Source of the DNA: a virus
Strand: one strand, 5' to 3'
IMG/VR virus record: IMGVR_UViG_3300014493_000103
Location: 1 to 21,104 of that record
DNA length: 21,104 nt
Below the pieces are notes generated by a model. That model ran no database searches. It was given only the letters and a program-made list of their open reading frames with translations, and had not been told where the DNA came from. The translations under genes were made by a program, and so were the position numbers. Shown in pieces: positions 1 through 6,328 of the stretch; within the stretch, counting starts at the first letter, position 1; each line of letters starts with the position of its first letter.

Positions 1-672
1 AGATTATGTTCTATCTGTCAAAAACTAAAAATCACGCCTTATAAAGATATATGTCGTTCTTGTTATCAAAGTAAATGGGCATTGTCCATCAATCCCAAAG
101 TATGTGCTGACTGTTTAAAAACATTTAAGACTTCAGGGAAAATATGTCTTTCTTGTGCTAGGAAAGTAAGATTGAAAAATAAAACATTTCTTCCTTGCAA
201 TGATTGTCAACGCAAAAATGTTTTAATAACAAATATTGGATTAAATCTTTGTACAAAATGCACAAGAAATAGAAAAGATAAAGAAATACCAGGACATAAA
301 GAAAAAAGGATTAAACAAAATAGAGGTTGGCAAAGAAAATCAAGGGGAATTCCTATCGATTTACCATTAAGAAAGTCTAAAGGTTATTGGAAAACACCTC
401 AAGGATATATAATGATTTATAAGAAAGGTCATCCTAATGCAAATGCTAATGATTGCATACAAGAGCATTGTTATGTTATGAGTGAATACATAAAAAGGCC
501 TTTAAAACGTAATGAATCTGTCCATCATAAAAATGGTATCCGTGATGATAATCGCATTGAAAATCTTGAACTTTGGCATCGTGGACAACCTTCTGGTCAA
601 AGACTAGAAGAAAAAATTCAATGGGCTAAAAGCTTTTTAGAGGAATATGGATTCAAAATAGAAAAAGCATAG
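1..672 (+). CDS. HNH homing endonuclease with three zinc ribbons, 5'-truncated by window edge
   Basis: The reading frame is open from base 1 to a TAG at 670-672, so the start lies upstream; an internal TTG at 82 is not needed as a start. Within the visible 223 residues there are three tandem Cx2C...Cx2C pairs (C3/C6 with C18/C21, C35/C38 with C49/C52, C66/C69 with C84/C87), which read as three zinc ribbons for DNA binding. A basic linker follows, then a C-terminal HNH nuclease core with EHCYVM, the VHHKNG motif and DNRIENLELW, typical of phage HNH_3 enzymes. Such enzymes cut DNA and spread themselves as selfish genes between phages. It ends 7 bases before the portal start, so it is a free-standing insertion, or the tail of an intron, next to the portal gene. 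The family call is firm; the target site is unknown. Confidence 0.85.
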   Translation, partial: RLCSICQKLKITPYKDICRSCYQSKWALSINPKVCADCLKTFKTSGKICLSCARKVRLKNKTFLPCNDCQRKNVLITNIGLNLCTKCTRNRKDKEIPGHKEKRIKQNRGWQRKSRGIPIDLPLRKSKGYWKTPQGYIMIYKKGHPNANANDCIQEHCYVMSEYIKRPLKRNESVHHKNGIRDDNRIENLELWHRGQPSGQRLEEKIQWAKSFLEEYGFKIEKA

Positions 673-679
673 GTAAAAC

Positions 680-2698
680 TTGGGATCATATGATAAAGGT
701 GGCTATAACTTAGGTGGTTCTGGAGGCTATATTGATCCTAGTGATTCAAAAGCTAAAAATTTGAAGCAGATGAAGGATGAATTTTATGCTGGATCGTACC
801 CCGGGAATTCAGCTTTGTGGTCACAGGGCTTTCTCGACAAGCGATTCAAGGTAGGCGATCAAGGTCTTTATGGATGGTCTACAGGCAATAACTACAATCA
901 AAATGCTTATCGCTATTTCTTTAATCTAATCCGTCGTCATATCAATATGATTTGCGGTTTTCAACGTAAGAATCGTAAGTCAACGATAACACTTCCCATT
1001 CATGGTACAGATGATCCTCTTGCTGACGATTATAATGCTGTAATGCGTTGGTGTGAAGAAAGAGATGGTTTCCAAGAGTATCTATCACAAGCATTTGAAG
1101 GCTCCTGTGACACTGGCATGACATTGCTTTATCTTTATCCAGATTATACCTTAGATCCTATCTCAGGCGATCTTTTTACTGATGCTGTATCATATAATAA
1201 TTTTTTGATAGATCAATATTTTCGCAAGCAAGATTTAACTGACTGCAATGGGATATGGCGAAGACGCTGGACAAGTAAAGAAGGTGCGAAAGCCCTCTTA
1301 CCTGGGTATGCGAAGGAAATTGATAAGATGAAACCAGGTGGAATGAAGGATGGTCGATTCCCTGTACAAGCTGAACTTCAGAATATCGCATTGAATAATC
1401 TATTCACATATGATGAATTTCACTATAGGACTACGCGTCAAGCCACTATTATCTTAGATCCTAAAAGTGGTGAGGCGGTCGAATGGGATCAAGAAGAGAG
1501 TGACGAAGATGATATGATGGAAAGGACACTCGCACAACAACCTTGGCTTCAAGTCAAGAAAGTACAAGTACCTACCGTAAAACTATGTATTTCCCTGGGT
1601 GATAAAGAATTATATGATGGCCCGAATTTACTTAATATTGACGCTTATCCCTGTGTACCTTCCATGTGTTATTATGAACCGGATGTTACTAATTACGCTT
1701 GGCGTTGTATGGGGGTTATCCGCAATCTTCGTGATCCGCAGTTTCTCTATAATATGCGCAAGGTTATTGAACTCGAAATCTTGCAGTCTCAGATTAATTC
1801 TGGATGGATATTCCCGGTCGATGCAGTGACAGACGTCAAAGCATTTAGACAATCAGGACAGGGCTTTTTGGTGCCTTTAAAGGCTGGTCACCTGCCTAAT
1901 GAAGTACAACGTATAGAACCGGCAGCAATTCCGCAATCTCTGCTTGAATTAAGTGCTAGTTTAAGCGAAGATATAACGAAAATATCAGGTGTTAATGAAG
2001 AACTTTTGGGAGCGGCGACAGATGATAAATCTGGTATATTGTCCATGCTCAGGCAGGGTGCTGGTCTCACGACGTTGCAGACTATATTTGACAAATTGGA
2101 TTATACCCAGCGTCTTTATGGCAAGATCAGATTACAAGCCATACGTAAGAACTTTTCTAAGGGTAAAATCAAAAATATCCTTGGACATGAAGCAGATCCA
2201 AGATTTTGGACAAGTCATAGCCAAAAATATTCCATTGCAGTCGAAGAGGGTAACTATTCGACGTCGCAAAGACAAATGGAACTCCAGCAGTTACTTCATT
2301 TCAAAGAATTGGGGATGGGTATCGCCGACAAGAGCATTTTGCGTGCTGCCTTTATCACGAATAAGCGTGAGGTTATCCAGGATATGGAAGAACAGAATCA
2401 GCAACAACAGCAAGCCCAGCAAGCAGAAGCGCAGTCCAAAGCTCAGCTAGATCAATCCAAAGTCATGCAAGCTTTCGCTAAATCCAAGTTAGATCTTGCC
2501 AAAGAACAAGAGACATATGCTAAGATCGAAGAAATAGGTGCCTCTGCTGAGCATCAGCAAATGGAATCAGACTTGAATTTGGTCAAGCTTGCTATGGAGT
2601 TGGAGGACGTGCAGTTCAATCAACTACGATCTGCATTTGAGCTTGCGCAAATGATGAAGCAAGCAAATCAACCACAAACTCAGCAAAATATTGCTTGA
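680..2698 (+). CDS. Portal protein (P22-like)
   Basis: This 672-residue protein has the size and flavour of P22-type portals, the dodecameric ring at one capsid vertex through which DNA is packaged and ejected. Supporting features are the early helical segment with NLIRRHINMICGFQRKNR (about residues 83-100), a mixed alpha/beta body, SGVNEELLGAATDDKSGI near residue 435-452 (the usual portal 'tunnel' region), and a Gln/Ala-rich helical C-terminus (about 570-640) that would form a barrel or coiled coil. The only start available in frame after the stop at 674-676 is TTG at 680, with a weak AGGT upstream; the first in-frame ATG is at 770 and would delete 30 residues. Position before the scaffold and capsid genes fits. 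The odd start directly behind an HNH gene suggests the 5' end was altered by that insertion. Confidence 0.8.
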   Translation: MGSYDKGGYNLGGSGGYIDPSDSKAKNLKQMKDEFYAGSYPGNSALWSQGFLDKRFKVGDQGLYGWSTGNNYNQNAYRYFFNLIRRHINMICGFQRKNRKSTITLPIHGTDDPLADDYNAVMRWCEERDGFQEYLSQAFEGSCDTGMTLLYLYPDYTLDPISGDLFTDAVSYNNFLIDQYFRKQDLTDCNGIWRRRWTSKEGAKALLPGYAKEIDKMKPGGMKDGRFPVQAELQNIALNNLFTYDEFHYRTTRQATIILDPKSGEAVEWDQEESDEDDMMERTLAQQPWLQVKKVQVPTVKLCISLGDKELYDGPNLLNIDAYPCVPSMCYYEPDVTNYAWRCMGVIRNLRDPQFLYNMRKVIELEILQSQINSGWIFPVDAVTDVKAFRQSGQGFLVPLKAGHLPNEVQRIEPAAIPQSLLELSASLSEDITKISGVNEELLGAATDDKSGILSMLRQGAGLTTLQTIFDKLDYTQRLYGKIRLQAIRKNFSKGKIKNILGHEADPRFWTSHSQKYSIAVEEGNYSTSQRQMELQQLLHFKELGMGIADKSILRAAFITNKREVIQDMEEQNQQQQQAQQAEAQSKAQLDQSKVMQAFAKSKLDLAKEQETYAKIEEIGASAEHQQMESDLNLVKLAMELEDVQFNQLRSAFELAQMMKQANQPQTQQNIA

Positions 2699-2744
2699 AA
2701 TATTGGAATAAGTTATTACTTAAGAAAAAAGACAAGGAGTCTAT

Positions 2745-2945
2745 ATGGCACACAGTCAAAAAGCACATGGCCAAAAAGCTGCGATGAAACAGTTTAACGA
2801 AGGTCACTGGCAAAAAGAACATGAATGCCCAAAACCGGCTGATGGCAGATATTGTGAAGGTGAGATGGAAAATCCCATGCATCTAAAGAAATCAGTTGAA
2901 GGGCTTGCAGGCTATGCTAAAAAGCATAAGATGAATTATCCTTAA
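2745..2945 (+). CDS. Small phage protein of unknown function (66 aa)
   Basis: The gene starts at ATG with a good AAGGAG ribosome site 6 bases upstream. The 66-residue product is basic and hydrophilic, rich in Lys, His and Gln, with two cysteines (about residues 27 and 37) in the segment HECPKPADGRYCEG and no membrane segment. I do not recognise the family. It lies between the portal and the scaffold, a place where short virion or assembly genes are common, and is followed by the structured non-coding stretch at 2946-3181. The strong ribosome site and the lack of competing frames argue that it is real. Confidence 0.6.
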   Translation: MAHSQKAHGQKAAMKQFNEGHWQKEHECPKPADGRYCEGEMENPMHLKKSVEGLAGYAKKHKMNYP

Positions 2946-3150
2946 TTTCATTCTGTATCTCAACGAGAAGAGAGGCGGTTACCTGAAAAGGTATATGCAG
3001 GTTGAGGGTGCAAATCCCTCCAAAATGAAATAGATACGCCTAAAAACGTATCTATCGTTAAATGGTACGTAGGCCATGACCGTGAACGCCTGAACCCATG
3101 TGCATAACTATGGCGAATAAATGGTTCCTTAGGAACAGATAGTTAACGGC
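2945..3150 (+). ncRNA. Structured RNA, pseudoknotted, possibly group-I-intron-like
   Basis: No convincing gene fills this stretch, but paired segments are dense. Seen directly: ATTTCATT (2945-2952) with AATGAAAT (3024-3031); hairpin TACCT-GAAA-AGGTA (2980-2993); hairpin GAGGG/CCCTC (3004-3008/3016-3020); 9-bp hairpin ATAGATACG/CGTATCTAT (3030-3038/3047-3055); hairpin GTTCC/GGAAC (3124-3128/3132-3136). Two long-range pairings cross each other: TATGCAGGTT (2994-3003) with AACC plus TGCATA (3093-3096, 3101-3106), and CGTTAA (3056-3061) with TTAACG (3143-3148). Crossing helices resemble the P3/P7 pseudoknot of group I introns, and the string ACCGTGAACG (3079-3088) is identical to the pre-P7 string of the capsid intron (6202-6211). 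However, no clean P7 or splice sites are visible and the flanking genes each have their own start, so the class is uncertain. Confidence 0.45.
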
Positions 3151-3181
3151 AGTGATGCACGCCGAATTTACAAGAGGTAAT

Positions 3182-3376
3182 ATGAAAGCAAAAGATTCCA
3201 GCCCATTAAAAGTAAATGAGCGCAAAGGCAATCCAGGTTCCGATCATTGGCAAATGGATGTCGGATCGTCTGTATTTCCTGTCGGAAACGATCAGGATCC
3301 TGCTAAAGCATTCTTAGCTAGAAGACCATCAATGAGACCAACACCACATCAAAAAGTTAATGAGTGTGATCATTAA
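3182..3376 (+). CDS. Small phage protein of unknown function (64 aa)
   Basis: I chose ATG at 3182 rather than an upstream GTG/ATG because it has an AGAGGT ribosome site 5 bases before it, and the upstream codons fall in the structured RNA. The 64-residue product is hydrophilic and lacks a signal peptide or membrane segment; it contains KGNPGSDHWQMD and a Pro/Arg-rich C-terminal part. Its TAA overlaps the ATG of the next gene (TAATG), implying coupled translation. Function unknown. Confidence 0.55.
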   Translation: MKAKDSSPLKVNERKGNPGSDHWQMDVGSSVFPVGNDQDPAKAFLARRPSMRPTPHQKVNECDH

Positions 3377-3594
3377 TGACATCTAATGGTGAATGGATTT
3401 CAATAGAAGAACGTTTACCTTCTATTAAAAATGGAATCTTCCGAGTCAGATTAAATAATAGCGACGAAATCAAATCATATTTTCATAAAGATCAAATGCT
3501 ATGGCAACATTTATATACTGGAAAATCGGGTTACTGGTGGAATGATGAAAAACCTTTATGTAATGTGACGCACTGGTTAGAGAAAATTAAATAA
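3376..3594 (+). CDS. DUF551-like small protein
   Basis: This 72-residue protein begins GEWISIEERLP and ends with VTHWLEKIK. Both match the pattern of DUF551, a short domain common in phage genomes (W-I-S-x-x-x-x-L-P at the start and V-T-H-W near the end). Aromatic residues in the middle (a YWW run) fit the same fold. The function of DUF551 is not known. The gene overlaps the preceding stop codon by one base and is probably translated by coupling. It stands in a cluster of tiny genes between portal and scaffold. Confidence 0.7.
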   Translation: MTSNGEWISIEERLPSIKNGIFRVRLNNSDEIKSYFHKDQMLWQHLYTGKSGYWWNDEKPLCNVTHWLEKIK

Positions 3595-3604
3595 GAATAA
3601 ATAT

Positions 3605-3742
3605 ATGGCAAAAAAAGAAATATCCCCTAAAGAACAATCGCCTTTAACAACTACTATTGACAATAAAGAAATTATTGATTTTTTAAATAAAATGCTTGAA
3701 ATCCTTCGCAAAATCGAAATAAACACATGGAAAGGTCATTGA
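3605..3742 (+). CDS. Micro-gene of unknown function (45 aa)
   Basis: An ATG at 3605 opens a 45-residue frame ending TGA at 3740-3742, which overlaps the ATG of the next gene. The product has a Lys/Pro/Thr-rich first half and an amphipathic helix-like second half (about residues 21-40, with regularly spaced Ile, Leu and Phe). No clear ribosome site is visible. Support comes from the stop-start overlap and from the otherwise empty position in a run of small genes. Confidence 0.4.
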   Translation: MAKKEISPKEQSPLTTTIDNKEIIDFLNKMLEILRKIEINTWKGH

Positions 3743-3885
3743 TGGGTGATATAAAATTAGTGTACATAGAACCCACAGAAGAACAAAAAAAACATCCCAA
3801 ATATAAACTTGCTCAAGAAATTTGTAAAAACACTCACATAATTAACTTAAAAGATTTGGAAAGAAAAATTGAGTCAAAGAATTAG
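3742..3885 (+). CDS. Micro-gene of unknown function (47 aa)
   Basis: The ATG at 3742 shares its first base with the preceding stop (TGATG), and the frame runs 47 residues to TAG at 3883-3885, overlapping the first 17 bases of the next gene. The product is Lys/Glu-rich with a short beta-like start (IKLVYIEP) and a helical tail. An AAAGG sequence about 5 bases upstream could serve as ribosome site. I recognise no family. Translational coupling on both sides is the main evidence that it is expressed. Confidence 0.45.
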   Translation: MGDIKLVYIEPTEEQKKHPKYKLAQEICKNTHIINLKDLERKIESKN

Positions 3886-4477
3886 TGCAGGAGAATTATC
3901 CAAGAAAGCCTTTAATGATACCACAAAATATGATGCTCTCGAAGTAGGGCATGCTTTAGCTGATGATATTATGCCCCATCTTAGAGAATCTATTGCAAAG
4001 CATATTAACATCATTGACGAAGAAGAATTTTGTGTTGTTATGGTGATTGCTAAAGATCCTCTCATAGCAAACCTAATGCGTAGAAAATTCTATTGCTGGC
4101 CATATCTTCCAAAACCTAGGCCGAATCAAGCAGTGTTTTTATATAATAAACCATTAGACAGATTAACAAAACGCCTATGGGTGCTTCCAAGTGATATGGT
4201 AATGGCAGAGTTAGCGGGTTCCCAAATCCTCGTAAATAAACGATATGAAACAATGCAAGCATGGTCAGTAGCATTCTTTAAAGGCACCTTTTGGGAGTAT
4301 ATACGTCATGAGCATAATATCAACATGCCATCAGAGCACGAATATTTTCTAGCGCATCGCAAGGAATTGATCCAGGCGGGATGTAAGATCCCTGATACGG
4401 ATTTGCCCGAGCCCTTTGACTTTAGCAAGATCAGCATCGAAAAGGTCATAGACACGCAAGAAGCCATTATCCAATAA
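3869..4477 (+). CDS. Conserved-looking phage protein of unknown function between portal and scaffold
   Basis: The 202-residue protein starts at TTG 3869 (GGAAAG about 7 bases upstream) and is mostly globular, with segments such as AVFLYNKPLDRLTKRLWVLP and MQAWSVAFFKGTFWEYIRHEH. It has no signal peptide or transmembrane helix. In phages with N4-gp56-type capsids a protein of about this size often sits between portal and scaffold, but I cannot assign a function. The last 129 bases lie opposite the antisense alpha-CTD-like gene, so this DNA appears to be coding on both strands. The overlapping C-terminal tail (about residues 161-202) is low in conserved-looking features and is the part most likely to have adapted to the overlap. 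Confidence 0.65.
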   Translation: MSQRISAGELSKKAFNDTTKYDALEVGHALADDIMPHLRESIAKHINIIDEEEFCVVMVIAKDPLIANLMRRKFYCWPYLPKPRPNQAVFLYNKPLDRLTKRLWVLPSDMVMAELAGSQILVNKRYETMQAWSVAFFKGTFWEYIRHEHNINMPSEHEYFLAHRKELIQAGCKIPDTDLPEPFDFSKISIEKVIDTQEAIIQ

Positions 4478-4627
4478 GATCTTTTCCGTAGGTTTTGGAA
4501 GGCAAAGAACACCTAAAGGAACGTCTCCAGCAGCATAAGACATAAATTTTCTATAATTAGATAGACTTTCGGTTAATTTTTTGTTAATTTTCTTAATATC
4601 AGATTTTTTTAATTTAATTTCATTCAT
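4349..4627 (-). CDS. Antisense small protein resembling the RNA polymerase alpha C-terminal domain
   Basis: This - strand frame encodes 92 residues. The C-terminal half reads LCLPKPTEKILLDNGF, then VYDLFDADLAKVKGLG, then IRDLTSRLDQFLAM. That matches the helix-hairpin-helix layout of bacterial RNA polymerase alpha-CTD (L-x-L-x-x-x-x-x-x-x-L, 'gdL...dL.kikg.G.kr..ei...L'). In that family the fold binds UP-element DNA and activators. The N-terminal 45 residues are Lys-rich and unfamiliar. The start ATG at 4627 has a GAGG site 5 bases upstream, which overlaps the ribosome site of the scaffold gene on the other strand. It runs against the virion operon and overlaps the 3' end of 3869-4477 by 129 bases. 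A transcription-related or DNA-binding role is an inference. It could also be a general HhH DNA-binding protein. Confidence 0.6.
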   Translation of the reverse strand: MNEIKLKKSDIKKINKKLTESLSNYRKFMSYAAGDVPLGVLCLPKPTEKILLDNGFLRVYDLFDADLAKVKGLGQIRIRDLTSRLDQFLAMR

Positions 4628-4636
4628 TGGAGCCTC

Positions 4637-5374
4637 ATGAATCCTAATACACCTGAAAATATACCAGAGTCACAAAAAGAACAAGTCCAAGCAACTGAGC
4701 CAAGCCAAATAGAAGCAGCCCCAAATATAAAATCAGAAGAAAATAAAACGAATTGGAAAGCATTTAGAGAGCAACGGGAAGCAGAGCGTAAAGCTAAAGA
4801 AGCTGCCGAGAAAGCTATGGGTGAGGAAAGAGCTAGGGCAGATGCTTTGAAAGCAGCTCTGGAAGCCATTACCAATAAACCTAATGTTCAAAATGATCGT
4901 CAATATGACAATCAAAATGATATTGCAGATACAGAAGAGCAACGAATTGATAAACGAGTGGATGCAATACTCAAACAAAGAGAATCTGAATATGAAAGAC
5001 AGAGGCAAGAGAAAGAAAAGCAAGAAGCCCCTAATAGGATCATGCAAACTTATCCTGACTTCAATCAAGTAGTAACAACAGAGAATTGCGATTATCTAGA
5101 TTATCATTACCCTGAACTTACAGCACCATTTAAATATATGCCCGAAGGTTACGAAAAATGGAATGCTATGTATAAAGCGGTAAAGAAATTCGTTCCTAAT
5201 CCAGAATCTAAGAAAGATTCAAATAAAGCAGAGAAAAATCTTGCCAAACCTGGCTCTATTTCTTCACCAGGTAACACACACGGCGGTAATGCAATGCCAG
5301 GTGCCAAACTGGATGAAGCCCGCAAAGAAGCGAACTGGGCGAGGATGCAGAAGCTTTTGAAAGGATTGTCATGA
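4637..5374 (+). CDS. Scaffolding protein
   Basis: The 245-residue protein has the hallmarks of a phage scaffold, the internal chaperone that templates procapsid assembly and is then removed. These are a disordered Glu/Gln/Pro-rich N-terminus, a long charged coiled-coil stretch (about residues 38-125, with dense Lys, Glu, Arg and Ala), a Ser/Gly-rich linker, and a basic helix at the very C-terminus (KLDEARKEANWARMQKLLKGL), the usual coat-binding element. It directly precedes the capsid gene, as expected. The start ATG has GGAG 4 bases upstream. The stop overlaps the next ATG (ATGA). No sequence motif proves the role; order and composition carry the call. Confidence 0.8.
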   Translation: MNPNTPENIPESQKEQVQATEPSQIEAAPNIKSEENKTNWKAFREQREAERKAKEAAEKAMGEERARADALKAALEAITNKPNVQNDRQYDNQNDIADTEEQRIDKRVDAILKQRESEYERQRQEKEKQEAPNRIMQTYPDFNQVVTTENCDYLDYHYPELTAPFKYMPEGYEKWNAMYKAVKKFVPNPESKKDSNKAEKNLAKPGSISSPGNTHGGNAMPGAKLDEARKEANWARMQKLLKGLS

Positions 5375-5547
5375 AAACAATTTTTGTATGCGTAGAAGCA
5401 GGAAATGAAGGTGTGAAGCTTAAAGCTGATTGGGCTGAATGGACTGATGAATTAACACTTTTCCAAGGAAAACGTGGTGATTTCGACAACTCATCACTCA
5501 TAGCAGTTTTTAAAAAATGGGAATATTTCTTTGAGGTTCAGGAATAA
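5371..5547 (+). CDS. Small protein of unknown function (58 aa) between scaffold and capsid
   Basis: ATG at 5371 overlaps the scaffold stop codon (ATGA), and the frame runs 58 residues to TAA at 5545-5547. The product starts with a beta-like segment (TIFVCVEAG), contains several Trp and Phe residues (WAEWTDE, KKWEYFF) and ends acidic. It is cytosolic-looking and I recognise no family. The tight overlap implies translational coupling with the scaffold, so a role in head assembly is possible but not shown. Confidence 0.5.
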   Translation: MKTIFVCVEAGNEGVKLKADWAEWTDELTLFQGKRGDFDNSSLIAVFKKWEYFFEVQE

Positions 5548-5553
5548 AATATA

Positions 5554-5583
5554 TTGCAAAAATAAACCTTTAATTTGCATAGT
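5554..5583 (+). promoter_or_regulatory. Possible promoter before the capsid gene
   Basis: TTGCAA (5554-5559) and CATAGT (5578-5583), 18 bases apart, each match the sigma-70 hexamers at four of six positions. They lie at the start of the 154-base untranslated stretch before the capsid gene, the most highly expressed gene of such a phage. The match is weak and the call tentative. Confidence 0.25.
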
Positions 5584-5654
5584 GAATCTAGCTGATTACT
5601 TCACGCCTCGCTAGCACGACAGACTTTTGCCATTCGTCAGGGCAGCAGAATTAA

Positions 5655-5669
5655 ACGTTTCGCAAACGT
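5655..5669 (+). other. Hairpin in the capsid mRNA leader
   Basis: ACGTTT (5655-5660) and AAACGT (5664-5669) form a perfect 6-bp stem around a CGC loop, about 30 bases upstream of the capsid start codon. It has no U-run and is not a terminator. It could stabilise the leader or shape ribosome access; this is inference. Confidence 0.4.
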
Positions 5670-5701
5670 GGGATTTTACTAACCTATGACAAGGCGTTAT
5701 T

Positions 5702-6111
5702 ATGTCATTCCCATCAGGTATTACAAATATCAACAATTTTGCTCCGGAACTTCCCGTACAAGCGGCAGAAGACCTCCTTAGCACACCTATGTTCAACCTC
5801 ATTCACTCTTTCGGGGTTGATCTACATCATGCCGAAGCTTATATCGGTAAAACAACACGTATGTCACGTTTTGAGCGTTTATCTACGGATGGCGGTCAAT
5901 TAGATGGTTCTGGAATAGACCCCGCTTCTGAGGTCCCTGTCAGGACTGACATCGACGCGACCATGGAAATATATGCAAAATCAATCGTAACTAACGAACA
6001 AGTCGCATTATATGAGAACAGCAAGACATTAACCAAGTTCACAGCATTGCTAGGACAATGGTTAAGGGAAAAGGAAGACTTGCTAATGCGAGATTTATTC
6101 TCTTCGAGCGT
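5702..6111 (+). CDS. Major capsid protein, exon 1 (N4-gp56 family)
   Basis: This is the N-terminal part (residues 1-136 plus two bases of codon 137) of the coat protein that builds the icosahedral shell. The segment with the kinked start PSGITNINNFAPELP, then the GKTTRMSRFERLS motif, the VPVRTDIDATMEIYAKSIVTNEQVALYENS stretch and LREKEDLLMRDLF match the N4-gp56 type coat. The unspliced frame runs on only to a stop at 6167-6169, with a non-family tail. Removal of 6112-6328 joins it to exon 2 in frame: ...MRDLFSSSV-SYINATGG..., exactly the length expected in the family at this point. Start ATG 5702 follows a 154-base leader, with a CAAGG site upstream. The spliced protein would be 322 residues. 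Confidence 0.8.
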
Positions 6112-6328
6112 TAACGTACAGGCGCTCGTTAAACCTACTCTGATTGGCTTGGAACTCCTCGCTGCTTAAGCAGACGGACAACAAGGCGGAAGGCGAAAGC
6201 CACCGTGAACGACTAAGTGAGAAGGCACCGAAAGGTGAAGCGATAGTCTGAACATCATAGAGATATGGTGAGGGCGATCCGAAGAGGTTGCCCCGCCTGA
6301 GAAATCAGGTCATAAAAGTAACAGAATG
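6112..6328 (+). ncRNA. Group I self-splicing intron in the major capsid gene
   Basis: Core helices can be drawn directly. P1: exon CGAGCG (6105-6110) with intron CGCTCG (6123-6128), and a U-G wobble (T6111 with G6122) marking the 5' splice site. P3: CTCGCT (6158-6163) with AGTGAG (6216-6221). P7: GACTA (6211-6215) with TAGTC (6244-6248). P8: CACC-GAAA-GGTG (6226-6237). P9: GGCGATC/GGTTGCC (6273-6279/6286-6292). A further hairpin is CCTGA-GAAA-TCAGG (6296-6309). The order P3, P7, P3', P8, P7' is the group I core. The intron ends at G6328, and splicing 6111 to 6329 restores the coat frame. At 217 nt it is compact and has no endonuclease frame inside. The P4-P6 domain lies at about 6164-6205 but I did not resolve it with certainty; P10 looks weak. 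Confidence 0.85.

Noticed and set aside
1989-2450. 153-codon frame inside the portal gene in another frame
   Set aside because: No ribosome site or family pattern; the portal frame is clearly coding here.
2953-3027. tRNA-like arrangement with a T-arm-like hairpin (GAGGG, 7-base loop TGCAAAT, CCCTC)
   Set aside because: The acceptor stem has a mismatch, the D-loop lacks GG, no proper anticodon arm forms and the loop lacks TTC; better explained as part of the structured RNA.
4733-5068. - strand frame of 111 codons, Phe/Leu/Ile-rich
   Set aside because: It is the complement of the Lys/Glu-rich scaffold coiled coil; no start signal.
6288-6328. TTG at 6288 as the start of a separate capsid C-terminal gene
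   Set aside because: The bases form intron helix P9 and the intron tail, there is no ribosome site, and splicing gives a full-length coat protein.
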